This document shows positions 1 through 5,299 of a stretch of 5,583 nucleotides of DNA, piece by piece. Location of the stretch: positions 1 through 5,583 of the forward strand of contig JACPQK010000093.1 in the NCBI GenBank assembly GCA_016190535.1, given 5' to 3'. The notes under the pieces were generated by a model. The model saw nothing but the letters and a program-made list of their open reading frames with translations, ran no database searches and was not told the DNA's origin. Each line of letters starts with the position of its first letter. Position 1 is the first letter of the stretch. Source of the stretch: Chloroflexota bacterium (lineage in GTDB: Bacteria > Chloroflexota > Dehalococcoidia > JACPQK01). The translations under genes were made by a program, and so were the position numbers.

Positions 1-669
1 CTGGCGGTGTCCCTCAAGCCCATCCTGGACTCCTTCGGCATCCAGCGCGTGGTCATGACCTCCTACCAGGCTGTGTCCGGCGGAGGCTACGAGCTTATCC
101 AGCGCTGGCAGCAGGAGCGACAGGCGCTGGGCACTCGCATCCCCGAGCCGCTCCTGGGCTTCGTGGAGAAGCCGGAGACCACCATCGAGGGGAACGCCAT
201 CGGCTACATCTCCAAGGAGGAGACCAAGGTCAGGGCCGAGGTCCGCAAGGTGCTGGGGACGCTCAAGGGTGGGACCATCGCTCCCGCCGGCTTCGACATA
301 GACTGCTTCTGCGTCCGCGTGCCCAGCCTGGTCGGCCACCTGGAGGCGGTCTTCGTGGAGACGGCCCGGCCCTGCGCTCCGGAGGACGTGGCCAAGGCCG
401 TGGCCGAGTTCAACGCCCGCGCCGCCGAGCGCTTCGGGCGGCTGCCCTCGGCCCCCCGGCAGGCCATCACCCTGCTGGAGCGGGTGCCCCAGCCCCGCTT
501 CGATGCCGAGCTGGACCGGGGGCTGACCACGGTCATGGGCCGCCTCGAGAAGGGCGACCTGGGCCCTCGCTGGCTCAAGTACTTCGTTCTGTCCAACAAC
601 GTGAAAAAGGGGGCTGCTCTGGGCTCCCTCCAGGTGCTGGAGTATCTGGCGGAGCGGGGGTACTTGTAA
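1..669 (+). CDS. asd: Aspartate-semialdehyde dehydrogenase, C-terminal part (5' end outside the window)
   Basis: This enzyme reduces aspartyl-4-phosphate to aspartate semialdehyde with NADPH, in the cytoplasmic route to lysine, methionine and threonine. The frame is open to the left edge, so the GTG at 7 is an internal valine and not the start. Roughly 220 residues are visible out of about 350 usual for the archaeal/fungal-type family. The NADP-binding N-terminus and the catalytic Cys, which in the family lies just before the L-x-P segment seen here, are missing from the window. Visible signatures are SYQAVSGGG (bases 61-87), GNAIGYISKEE, and RVPSLVGHLEAVFVE, with the substrate-binding Arg (codon 316-318) and catalytic His (codon 337-339). 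The C-terminal helix ends SLQVLEYLAERGYL and stops at TAA. Bases 301-420 are 73% GC by my count (88/120). The last 48 bases are duplicated at 1179-1226, after hicB. Identification is firm from the motifs; exact subfamily is inferred. Confidence 0.93.
   Translation: MAVSLKPILDSFGIQRVVMTSYQAVSGGGYELIQRWQQERQALGTRIPEPLLGFVEKPETTIEGNAIGYISKEETKVRAEVRKVLGTLKGGTIAPAGFDIDCFCVRVPSLVGHLEAVFVETARPCAPEDVAKAVAEFNARAAERFGRLPSAPRQAITLLERVPQPRFDAELDRGLTTVMGRLEKGDLGPRWLKYFVLSNNVKKGAALGSLQVLEYLAERGYL
621..668 (+). repeat. Direct repeat, left copy: 3' end of asd flanking hicAB
   Basis: These 48 bases, the end of asd through the first two bases of its TAA stop, recur at 1179-1226 with 43 of 48 identical by hand alignment (mismatches at 623, 627, 641, 643 and 656). 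The offset is 558 bases. Similarity falls away immediately on both sides (only 4 of the 10 bases before the repeat match). This copy codes the true C-terminus SLQVLEYLAERGYL. Confidence 0.9.
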
Positions 670-697
670 AGGGCCACGCTTACATAGGGCTTTGCGT

Positions 698-703
698 TAC
701 AAT
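698..703 (+). promoter_or_regulatory. Possible -10 box of hicA (TACAAT)
   Basis: TACAAT matches the bacterial -10 consensus in five of six positions. It ends five bases before the TTG chosen for hicA, so transcription from it would begin at or near the start codon and give a leaderless message. I see no convincing -35 at the right distance (675-680 is CACGCT). The lack of any ribosome binding site before TTG 709 fits a leaderless start, but a single hexamer is weak evidence. Confidence 0.3.
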
Positions 704-708
704 TAACG

Positions 709-945
709 TTGAGAGACGGCGGGCGAAGACTGAGGGGACTTAGTGGCGGGGAGGTGGTGGCAGCATTTGAGAAGTTGGGCTATGCCCGCCGCCGGGGGAG
801 GGGCAGCCACATGAACCTGGTGAAACCTGGAAATCCGAGACTGACTATCCCAATGCACCGAGAACTCAGTGTTGGGTTAATCTTGAGTGAGATTAAGAAG
901 GCCGGGGTCAACGTGGAGGAGTTCCTAGAGGCTCTGGGGAGATGA
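709..945 (+). CDS. hicA: HicA-family mRNA interferase toxin
   Basis: Predicted HicA (YcfA) toxin of a type II toxin-antitoxin pair; the family cleaves mRNA and is held inactive by HicB. The 78-residue product has the family layout: LSGGEVVAAFEKLGY at 11-25, then GRGSHMNL with the catalytic-type His at residue 34, RLTIPMHREL at 44-53 and a closing segment ending GVNVEEFLEALGR, consistent with the small dsRBD-like fold. The start is uncertain. TTG at 709 gives the usual short N-terminus ahead of the LSG motif, but no Shine-Dalgarno sequence precedes it. GTG at 754 has a purine-rich upstream stretch but would cut into the first helix. The stop overlaps the ATG at 942. GC is only about 53% over 781-900 (64/120), far below asd, in keeping with acquisition by transfer. 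Confidence 0.87.
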   Translation: MRDGGRRLRGLSGGEVVAAFEKLGYARRRGRGSHMNLVKPGNPRLTIPMHRELSVGLILSEIKKAGVNVEEFLEALGR

Positions 946-947
946 GG

Positions 948-1175
948 ATGGGGACCAAAGCGCTGGAGTATACGGTCATCCTGCACTGGGACAAGGAATA
1001 TGGTGGCTATTGGGTAGAGGTGCCTGCCTTACCCGGCTGTGTTTCCCAGGGCAAAACCAAGGAGGAGGCACTGGCCAACATCAGGGAAGCTATTGAGCTG
1101 CACATCGAGTGCATGAGGGAGGATGGCGAGGACATACCAGTAGAGGAGTCCTCCAAGGTGCTGGTGGAAGTATGA
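948..1175 (+). CDS. hicB: HicB-family antitoxin, short form
   Basis: Predicted antitoxin that binds and neutralises the HicA encoded just upstream. The sequence has the HicB/UPF0150 signature: EYTVILHWDKEYGGYWVEVPALPGCVS in residues 7-33, then GKTKEEALANIREAIEL, typical of the partial RNase H-like fold, and an acidic tail (EDGEDIPVEESSKVLVEV). At 75 residues it has no room for the C-terminal HTH or ribbon-helix-helix domain of longer HicB proteins, so direct operator binding by HicB alone is doubtful. Two starts are possible. ATG 942 overlaps the hicA stop (ATGA) but GGGGAG touches it directly. ATG 948 lies six bases after GGGGAG (936-941) and is preferred. Either way the genes are translationally coupled. 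GC over 961-1080 is about 57% (68/120), lower than asd. Confidence 0.88.
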   Translation: MGTKALEYTVILHWDKEYGGYWVEVPALPGCVSQGKTKEEALANIREAIELHIECMREDGEDIPVEESSKVLVEV

Positions 1176-1178
1176 CGT

Positions 1179-1226
1179 GGTCTCTCTCCAGGTGCTGGGG
1201 CATCTGGCGGAGCAGGGGTACTTGTA
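1179..1226 (+). repeat. Direct repeat, right copy: relic of the asd 3' end
   Basis: Second copy of the asd end, three bases after the hicB stop. It still reads in the asd phase as SLQVLGHLAEQGYL (1183-1224) followed by TAG (1225-1227), against SLQVLEYLAERGYL then TAA in asd. The peptide and stop are kept but there is no start or body, so it is a pseudogene fragment rather than a gene. After base 1226 the sequence differs from that following asd. With the left copy it brackets hicAB, as an attachment-site-like duplication or the footprint of unequal recombination would. Confidence 0.88.
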
Positions 1227-1252
1227 GCGCCATTGTCGAGGGAGGCTGGGGG

Positions 1253-1633
1253 ATGAAGGAACTCCTGCGTCCGGTGGCGGTTGTTCTGGTGCTACTGGCT
1301 GCCTGCGAAGGTGCCGCCCCGCCCACAGGGATGCCCACGGCGGTGCCCCCCACCAGGGGCAAGCCCGGCGAGGTGGCCGTCACCGCCAGGTACGCCAGCT
1401 TTACGCCTTCTGCCATAACAGTGAAACAGGGAGAGTCTGTCACTTTGACGCTGACCAGCGTGGATATTGGCCATACCTTCACCATTGAGGAGCTGGGGAT
1501 CAACATCCCGGTGGGGGCCGGCCAGACGGTGACCCGGGAGATCAAGGTGGACAGGTCTGGCAGCTATACGTTCTATTGCTCCGTGATCGGGCACCGGGCG
1601 GCGGGCATGGAAGGCACCCTGAAGGCGGAATGA
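1253..1633 (+). CDS. Cupredoxin-domain lipoprotein (type 1 copper protein)
   Basis: A 126-residue exported blue-copper-type protein, probably an electron carrier or copper-binding protein on the outer face of the membrane; its partner is unknown. Residues 1-18 form a lipoprotein signal (MKELLRPVAVVLVLLAAC) with lipobox LAAC and lipidated Cys18. A Pro/Thr/Gly-rich tether runs to about 38, then a single cupredoxin domain. The expected ligands are all present: His74 in IGHTF and Cys109, His114 and Met119 in FYCSVIGHRAAGMEG (C-x4-H-x4-M). The frame is open upstream to 1109, but the signal peptide and the site GAGGGAGG (1238-1245), seven bases before ATG 1253, fix this start. It begins 26 bases after the asd relic, suggesting that this gene was directly downstream of asd before hicAB arrived. 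It is convergent with the E2 gene. Confidence 0.9.
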   Translation: MKELLRPVAVVLVLLAACEGAAPPTGMPTAVPPTRGKPGEVAVTARYASFTPSAITVKQGESVTLTLTSVDIGHTFTIEELGINIPVGAGQTVTREIKVDRSGSYTFYCSVIGHRAAGMEGTLKAE

Positions 1634-1653
1634 TGGGTTGGACACAAACGTAA

Positions 1654-1672
1654 GGGCGACCGGTCGGTGCCC
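1654..1672. repeat. Imperfect hairpin in the convergent intergenic region
   Basis: GGGC-G-ACCG and CGGT-GCCC form inverted arms around a two-base centre, with one unpaired G at 1658. It lies 20 bases after the cupredoxin stop. There is no T-run on either side, so a classical intrinsic terminator is not supported; it resembles a decayed dispersed palindrome. Confidence 0.5.
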
Positions 1673-1704
1673 CGCGTGCGAGCTCATCCCGTGCAGCCGA
1701 TTCA

Positions 1705-1734
1705 CGTAGCGGCAATTCATGAATTGCCGCTACG
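1705..1734. repeat. Perfect 30-bp palindrome between convergent genes
   Basis: The arm CGTAGCGGCAATTC (1705-1718) is exactly repeated in reverse complement at 1721-1734 around a central AT. It lies between the ends of the cupredoxin gene (+) and the E2 gene (-), 71 and 41 bases away. It could form a strong hairpin in either transcript and so block read-through or protect 3' ends, but no U-tract follows on either strand. The form is that of REP-like palindromes scattered between genes in many bacteria; dispersal cannot be judged from one copy. Confidence 0.85.
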
Positions 1735-1775
1735 CTTGCCTGCTCCCGCGGGGGTAGGGCAGAGGTGAAGGCCGC

Positions 1776-2989
1776 CTACAGCACCAGCTTCATCTCGGGG
1801 CGGTAGGCCTCCAGGCGGCGGACCACCCCCGCCAGGAAGGCGCCGGCCTGGGCGCCATCTACTATCCGGTGGTCGAAGGAGAGGGTCACGTTCACCATGG
1901 AGCGGATGGCAATGGCATCGTTGACCACCACGGGGCGCTTGACAATGGCCTCGAAGGTGATGATGCCCGCCTGGGGCTGGTTGATGATGGCCATGGAAGC
2001 CACGGAGCCAAAGGCCCCGGTGTTGTTGACGGTGAAGGTGCCCCCGGTGACATCGGCCACGACGAGCTTGTTCTCGCGGGCGCGGCGCACCAGGTCGTCT
2101 ATGCCCCTAGCGATCTCCACAATGCCCATCTCCTGGGCATTCTTGAGGACTGCCACGAGGAGGCCCTCCTCCCGGGCGATGGCGATGCCCATGTGGATGC
2201 GCTTCTTGATGATGAGCTTGTCCTCGCCCCAGGAGGCGTTCATATAAGGGAACTCTTTCAGGGCCTCCATCACGGCTTTCACCACGAAGGGCAAATAGGT
2301 GAGGTTGAAGCCGTAGCGCTGCTGGAACGGCGTCTTTACCGATTCCCGCAGGGCCACCAGCCCGGTGATATCCGCCTCCATCATGGACCAGACGTGGGGA
2401 GCGGTGCGCTTGCTGCGCACCATGTGCTCGGCGATGGTGCGCCGGGTGGGGGTAAGGGGGACGACCTCCTCCTCGGCCTCGATTGCTGGGGGGGGGCAGC
2501 AGCCGGGAGCTGGGCAATGAAGTGCTCGATATCTTCCCGGGTCACCCGGCCCCCTGAGCCGGTACCCTGGACCTGGGATATGTCGATGGCGTGCTCCTGG
2601 GCCAGACGGCGCACGGCGGGGGTGGCCCGGGCCGGGCCGCGCTCGGGGGCTTCGGGTGGGGGCGGGGGTGCCGGCGGCGCAGCGGGGACCGCTGCGGGCG
2701 GCGGGGCCGCCCGCGCCTTGGCAGGCGCAGCCGCCGGCACCCCCGCCCCGACCTCCTCCTCGATAACAGCCAGCTCTGCCCCTATGGGCAGCGTTTGCCC
2801 TTCCGACGCCAGGACGCTCTGCAGCACCCCGGAGGCCGGCGAAGGCACCTCGGCGACCACCTTGGCCGTCTCGATCTCCACCAGAGACTCGTACTTCTTC
2901 ACCCGGTCCCCGGGCTTTTTGAGCCAGCGCGTTATCGTGCCCTCCACCACCGTCTCCGCCACTTGGGGCATAAGTACCTTTACGGCCAA
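1776..2989 (-). CDS. 2-oxoacid dehydrogenase E2 (dihydrolipoamide acyltransferase), frame broken at a C9 run
   Basis: E2 is the core of the complex: its swinging lipoyl arm carries the acyl group from E1 to CoA. The start is TTG 2989-2987, five bases after GGAGGT (3000-2995). Order: lipoyl domain 1-78 with modified Lys43 in EIETAKV; Ala/Pro linker about 82-120; E3/E1-binding domain about 121-158 ([24 protein letters not shown]); second linker; catalytic domain from about 2450 leftwards, with SFDHRIVDG holding the active His (codon 1871-1869) and Asp. The frame that starts at 2989 runs off after Pro167 in the C run at 2496-2488 and stops at 2381. The catalytic domain is in another frame, readable as [16 protein letters not shown] from just after the run. 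One more C (or two fewer) joins them into about 404 residues, normal for the family. Sequencing error, slippage or real mutation cannot be told apart here. Confidence 0.9.
2488..2496 (-). other. C9 homopolymer (G9 on +) at the E2 frameshift
   Basis: Nine identical bases in the Pro-rich linker of E2. Upstream codons read GCT GCT GCC CCC CCC CAG, while the downstream conserved frame needs CCA GCA ATC, a -1 change. Ten C would give A-A-A-P-P-P-A-I-E and one continuous protein. Such runs are prone to read errors and to replication or transcription slippage. Confidence 0.9.
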
Positions 2990-2994
2990 AGTTT

Positions 2995-3000
2995 ACCTCC
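2995..3000 (-). promoter_or_regulatory. Ribosome binding site deciding the TTG start of E2
   Basis: GGAGGT on the - strand lies five bases before TTG 2989. The next in-frame ATG, at residue 7, is too far from it and would cut the first strand of the lipoyl domain (VKVLMPQV), so the TTG is the start. Confidence 0.85.
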
Positions 3001-3006
3001 TGGCTG

Positions 3007-3028
3007 CCTCCCCCCCGCTAAGGGGAGG
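3007..3028 (-). repeat. Hairpin just upstream of the E2 ribosome binding site
   Basis: On the - strand CCTCCCC (3028-3022) pairs perfectly with GGGGAGG (3013-3007) over an eight-base loop, six bases before the GGAGGT site of E2. The CCTCC arm could alternatively pair with that site, so two exclusive folds are possible. A regulatory role is only inferred. Confidence 0.55.
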
Positions 3029-3035
3029 AACATAT

Positions 3036-3059
3036 TACCCCAGGCCTAGGCCTGGGGTA
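3036..3059 (-). repeat. Perfect 24-bp palindrome in the E1 beta-E2 gap
   Basis: Bases 3036-3047 (TACCCCAGGCCT) are the exact reverse complement of 3048-3059. It sits 48 bases downstream of the E1 beta stop within an otherwise tightly packed operon. Without a following T-run a full terminator is unlikely; attenuation, mRNA processing or 3' end protection of the E1 message would fit, as would a mobile palindromic repeat. Confidence 0.8.
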
Positions 3060-3107
3060 CAGATAAGAAAGCACTCCCACCCTGGGGAATGCAAGGGGCT
3101 ACGCCCA

Positions 3108-4091
3108 TCAGTAAGCTGCCAGCTCCCGCATGGCCGCCAGGATTTTCCCCGGGCTGGGCATAAAGGCCTCCTCCAGGGGAGGGGCATAGGGAACGGCGGG
3201 GACTTCGGGACCCGCTATGCGGCGGATAGGCGCATCCAGGTACTCGAAGCCCTCCTCGGCGATAATGGCGGCTACCTCCGCCCCCAGCCCCCCGGCCTTG
3301 TTGTCCTCGTGGACGATGAGCACCTTGCCCGTCTTGCGGGCCGAGGCCAGGATGGCCTCCTGGTCCAGGGGGCGCAGGGTGCGCAGGTCCACCACCTCTG
3401 CCTCCACACCGTCCTCCTGGGCTAGAGTCTCCGCCGCCTTCAGGCTGTAGTGGAGCATGAGCCCGTAGGTGAAGACGGAGAGGGTCCGGCCTGGCCTCTT
3501 CACCTCTGCCTTGCCTATGGGCACCAGGTAATCGTCGTCGGGGACCTCCCCCTTGATGGCGTTGTAGGTGAACTTGTGCTCCAGGTAGAGGACAGGGTCC
3601 TCCGCCCGCAGGGAGGCCCTGAGCAGGCCCGCCGCATCGTAAGGGAAGGCCGGGGTTACTACCGTCAGACCTGGCACGTGGGCGAAAAAAGCTTCTATAC
3701 TCTGGGAGTGGTAGATACCCCCCTTGATGTTGCCGCCATAGGGCACGCGGATGACTAGGGGGCACCAGAAGTCCCCGGCGGAGCGATAGCGCATCTTGGC
3801 TGCCTCGTTGACAATCTGGTTGAATGCCGGGTAGATGAAGTCGGCGAACTGGATCTCCGCCACCGGCCGCAGCCCGTTGAGGGCCGCACCAATGGCCACT
3901 CCCACAATGGAGGACTCGGCCAGGGGAGTGTCGATTACTCTCTCCTCCCCGAAAACCTCCCGCAGGCCATCGGTGGCCCGGAAGACGCCCCCCATGCCCA
4001 CATCCTCCCCCATCACGATTACCCGGGGGTCCCGCTCCATCTCGCGCTGGAGGGTGTCCCGAATGGTCTGCACCATGGTCTTCACTGCCAT
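3108..4091 (-). CDS. 2-oxoacid dehydrogenase E1 component, beta subunit (branched-chain type likely)
   Basis: Beta subunit of the thiamine-diphosphate-dependent E1, which with the alpha subunit decarboxylates a 2-oxoacid and acylates the lipoyl arm of E2. At 327 residues it has the family's usual length. The pyrimidine-binding domain fills about 1-180: VIVMGEDVGMGGVFRATDGL (24-43), TPLAES with the cofactor-activating Glu59, AEIQFADFIYPAFNQIVNEA (78-97) and YHSQSIEAFFAHVPGL (127-142). The transketolase C-terminal domain follows from about 200 (VFTYGLMLHYSLKAAE, VVDLRTLRPLD). The GGVFR, AEIQFADFIYPAF and SQSIEAFFAH segments resemble branched-chain E1 beta more than classical pyruvate E1 beta, so a bkd/bfm role is favoured; acetoin or pyruvate cannot be excluded. 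ATG 4091 overlaps the end of the alpha gene by ten bases, with GGAG nine bases upstream, implying coupled translation and 1:1 subunits. It ends ELAAY. Confidence 0.93.
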   Translation of the reverse strand: MAVKTMVQTIRDTLQREMERDPRVIVMGEDVGMGGVFRATDGLREVFGEERVIDTPLAESSIVGVAIGAALNGLRPVAEIQFADFIYPAFNQIVNEAAKMRYRSAGDFWCPLVIRVPYGGNIKGGIYHSQSIEAFFAHVPGLTVVTPAFPYDAAGLLRASLRAEDPVLYLEHKFTYNAIKGEVPDDDYLVPIGKAEVKRPGRTLSVFTYGLMLHYSLKAAETLAQEDGVEAEVVDLRTLRPLDQEAILASARKTGKVLIVHEDNKAGGLGAEVAAIIAEEGFEYLDAPIRRIAGPEVPAVPYAPPLEEAFMPSPGKILAAMRELAAY

Positions 4092-5116
4092 GAGCTTTGG
4101 CTCCAGGAGTAAACGTCGCTATCGATTTCCGCAGACTCGGGGTAGGGGCTGTTCTCGGCGTACTCCGTGGCATCGTCCACTACCCCGGCCACCTGTTGCC
4201 GCAGGGCCTCATCATCCTCCTCGGTGAGCAAGCCCTGCTGCATAAGGACTTCCCGGAACCGGGGAATAGGGTCCCGGGCCCGGGCCTCGGCCAGTTCCTC
4301 CGCCGGACGGTAGCGGCGCTCATCATCGTTGGTGGAGTGGGAGACCAGGCGCACCACTTTAGCGTCGATAAGGGTGGGGCCTTCGCCCACCCGGGCACGC
4401 TCCACTGCCTCTTTGATGACCTGATAAGACGCCCCCACGTCAGTGCCATCTATGGTCACGCCGGGCATACCGTAGCCGGCAGCCCGCTCGGCTACGCTGT
4501 CCACTGCCATCTGCAGATGGTGGGGCACAGATATGGCCCAGCCGTTATTCTCCACCAGGAAAACAATGGGGAGGTGGTGTATGCTGGCGAAGTTCAGGGC
4601 CTCGTGAAAGTCCCCCTCACTGGTAGCACCATCGCCGCAGGTGGCCAGGGTTACTGCGCTCTCCCCCCGTATCTTCGAGGCCATAGCCACGCCGGCGGCG
4701 TGAAGCAACTGGGTGGTCACCGGGCTGGAGCCCGAGACAATGCGCAGACGCCGCGAGCTCCAGTGAGCGGGCAACTGATGGCCCCGGCCGAAGGGATCGC
4801 CGGCGCGGGCCAGGTCGTCCAGCATTACGTCCCGCGCAGTGATGCCCAGGGCGAGCACCAGGGCCAGGTCCCGGTAGTAGGGGGCCACCCAGTCCTGGGT
4901 ACGGTCCAGAACCTGGGCAGCGGCTACTTGAACGGCTTCATGGCCGTCACCGGAGACGGCGAAATGGGCCTTACCGGTGCGGGCCAGGAGCCACATGCGC
5001 TGGCTGAGGGCACGGGCCAGAAGCATGATGCGGTACATCTCCTGTAGTTCCTGGCGGCCTAGGCCCATGCGGGGAGGAATGGCAAGCGGACGGCGGGTCT
5101 CCACACTCTTCGACAT
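4082..5116 (-). CDS. 2-oxoacid dehydrogenase E1 component, alpha subunit (branched-chain type likely)
   Basis: Alpha subunit of the same E1; it binds thiamine diphosphate through GDGATSEGDFHEALNF (161-176) to ENN (189-191), the classic GDG-x(n)-NN motif. Other family marks are PYYRD at 79-83, GRGHQLPAHWS near 110-120, TTQLLHAAGVAMASK, and the loop SHSTNDDERRYR (259-270). That loop matches the HSTSDD-type loop of branched-chain E1 alpha rather than the HSMSDP-type of pyruvate E1 alpha; this is the main clue to substrate, and a modest one. Length is 344 residues, with a charged C-terminal helical region (RFREVLMQQGLLTEEDDEAL). ATG 5116 is supported by a full AAGGAGGGG site. It is the first gene of the operon alpha-beta-E2; E3 is not in the window and must be supplied from elsewhere. 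No clear promoter was found upstream. Confidence 0.93.
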   Translation of the reverse strand: MSKSVETRRPLAIPPRMGLGRQELQEMYRIMLLARALSQRMWLLARTGKAHFAVSGDGHEAVQVAAAQVLDRTQDWVAPYYRDLALVLALGITARDVMLDDLARAGDPFGRGHQLPAHWSSRRLRIVSGSSPVTTQLLHAAGVAMASKIRGESAVTLATCGDGATSEGDFHEALNFASIHHLPIVFLVENNGWAISVPHHLQMAVDSVAERAAGYGMPGVTIDGTDVGASYQVIKEAVERARVGEGPTLIDAKVVRLVSHSTNDDERRYRPAEELAEARARDPIPRFREVLMQQGLLTEEDDEALRQQVAGVVDDATEYAENSPYPESAEIDSDVYSWSQSSWQ

Positions 5117-5120
5117 CTCA

Positions 5121-5129
5121 CCCCTCCTT
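5121..5129 (-). promoter_or_regulatory. Strong ribosome binding site of the E1 alpha gene
   Basis: AAGGAGGGG on the - strand, with the GGAGG core (5127-5123) six bases before ATG 5116. It is nearly the full anti-16S complement and fixes the start of the operon's first gene. Confidence 0.9.
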
Positions 5130-5260
5130 ACCTAGCCTATCAAATTTTGCCGTGAAAATCCATACTTGTTAGTAACGTTTCTCCCGTAGCCCTGAAAAAG
5201 GGCCTCCCTCCTGCTGGCCCACCCTGCGGCGAACATCGTTTTCCACACTAGATTAGAGCC
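5130..5260. other. Gene-free leader upstream of the 2-oxoacid dehydrogenase operon
   Basis: No supported gene here. It is richer in A/T near 5140-5180 than the flanking coding DNA, as a promoter region would be, but no pair of hexamers with acceptable spacing could be picked out on the - strand. A small hairpin (GCCCT 5189-5193 with AGGGC 5199-5203, loop GAAAA) is present. The operon promoter most likely lies in this stretch or in the repeat element to its right. Confidence 0.4.
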
Positions 5261-5299
5261 TTCAACAGACCGGGGGCGAACCTCTAACCGGCTGTTGAA
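5261..5299. repeat. Inverted repeat at the left edge of the structured element
   Basis: TTCAACAGACCGG (5261-5273) pairs with CCGGCTGTTGAA (5288-5299), twelve base pairs with one bulged base and a 14-base loop. The right arm is also the start of the MITE-like element below, so it may be an older or nested end of the same repeat family. Confidence 0.65.

Noticed and set aside
204..677. - strand open frame across asd
   Set aside because: Ser/Arg-rich shadow of asd with no supporting motif.
1109..1252. Upstream extension of the cupredoxin frame
   Set aside because: It would overlap hicB and the asd relic and bury the lipoprotein signal. The start at 1253 has a strong ribosome binding site and begins the signal peptide.
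1090..1720. - strand open frames opposite the cupredoxin gene
   Set aside because: Shadows of the cupredoxin gene; no independent motif or credible start.
1705..1734. Intrinsic terminator
   Set aside because: The palindrome is strong but neither strand has a T-run after it, so it is listed as a repeat and not as a terminator.
1869..3425. Long + strand open frame of 518 codons over the E2 and E1 beta genes
   Set aside because: It is antisense to two well-supported enzyme genes; its product is Gly/His/Ala-rich with no recognisable domain. GC-rich codon structure on the other strand explains it.
3046..4173. - strand open frame of 375 codons overlapping E1 beta in another phase
   Set aside because: Low-complexity Gly/Pro/Arg product, out of phase with the conserved E1 beta frame.
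4097..5047. + strand open frame of 316 codons opposite E1 alpha
   Set aside because: Antisense shadow of a gene with complete family motifs and a full ribosome binding site; no motif of its own.
5130..5190. Promoter of the 2-oxoacid dehydrogenase operon on the - strand
   Set aside because: Several partial hexamers (for example TTGATA near 5140) were tried, but the spacing or the partner box failed each time, so no site is claimed.
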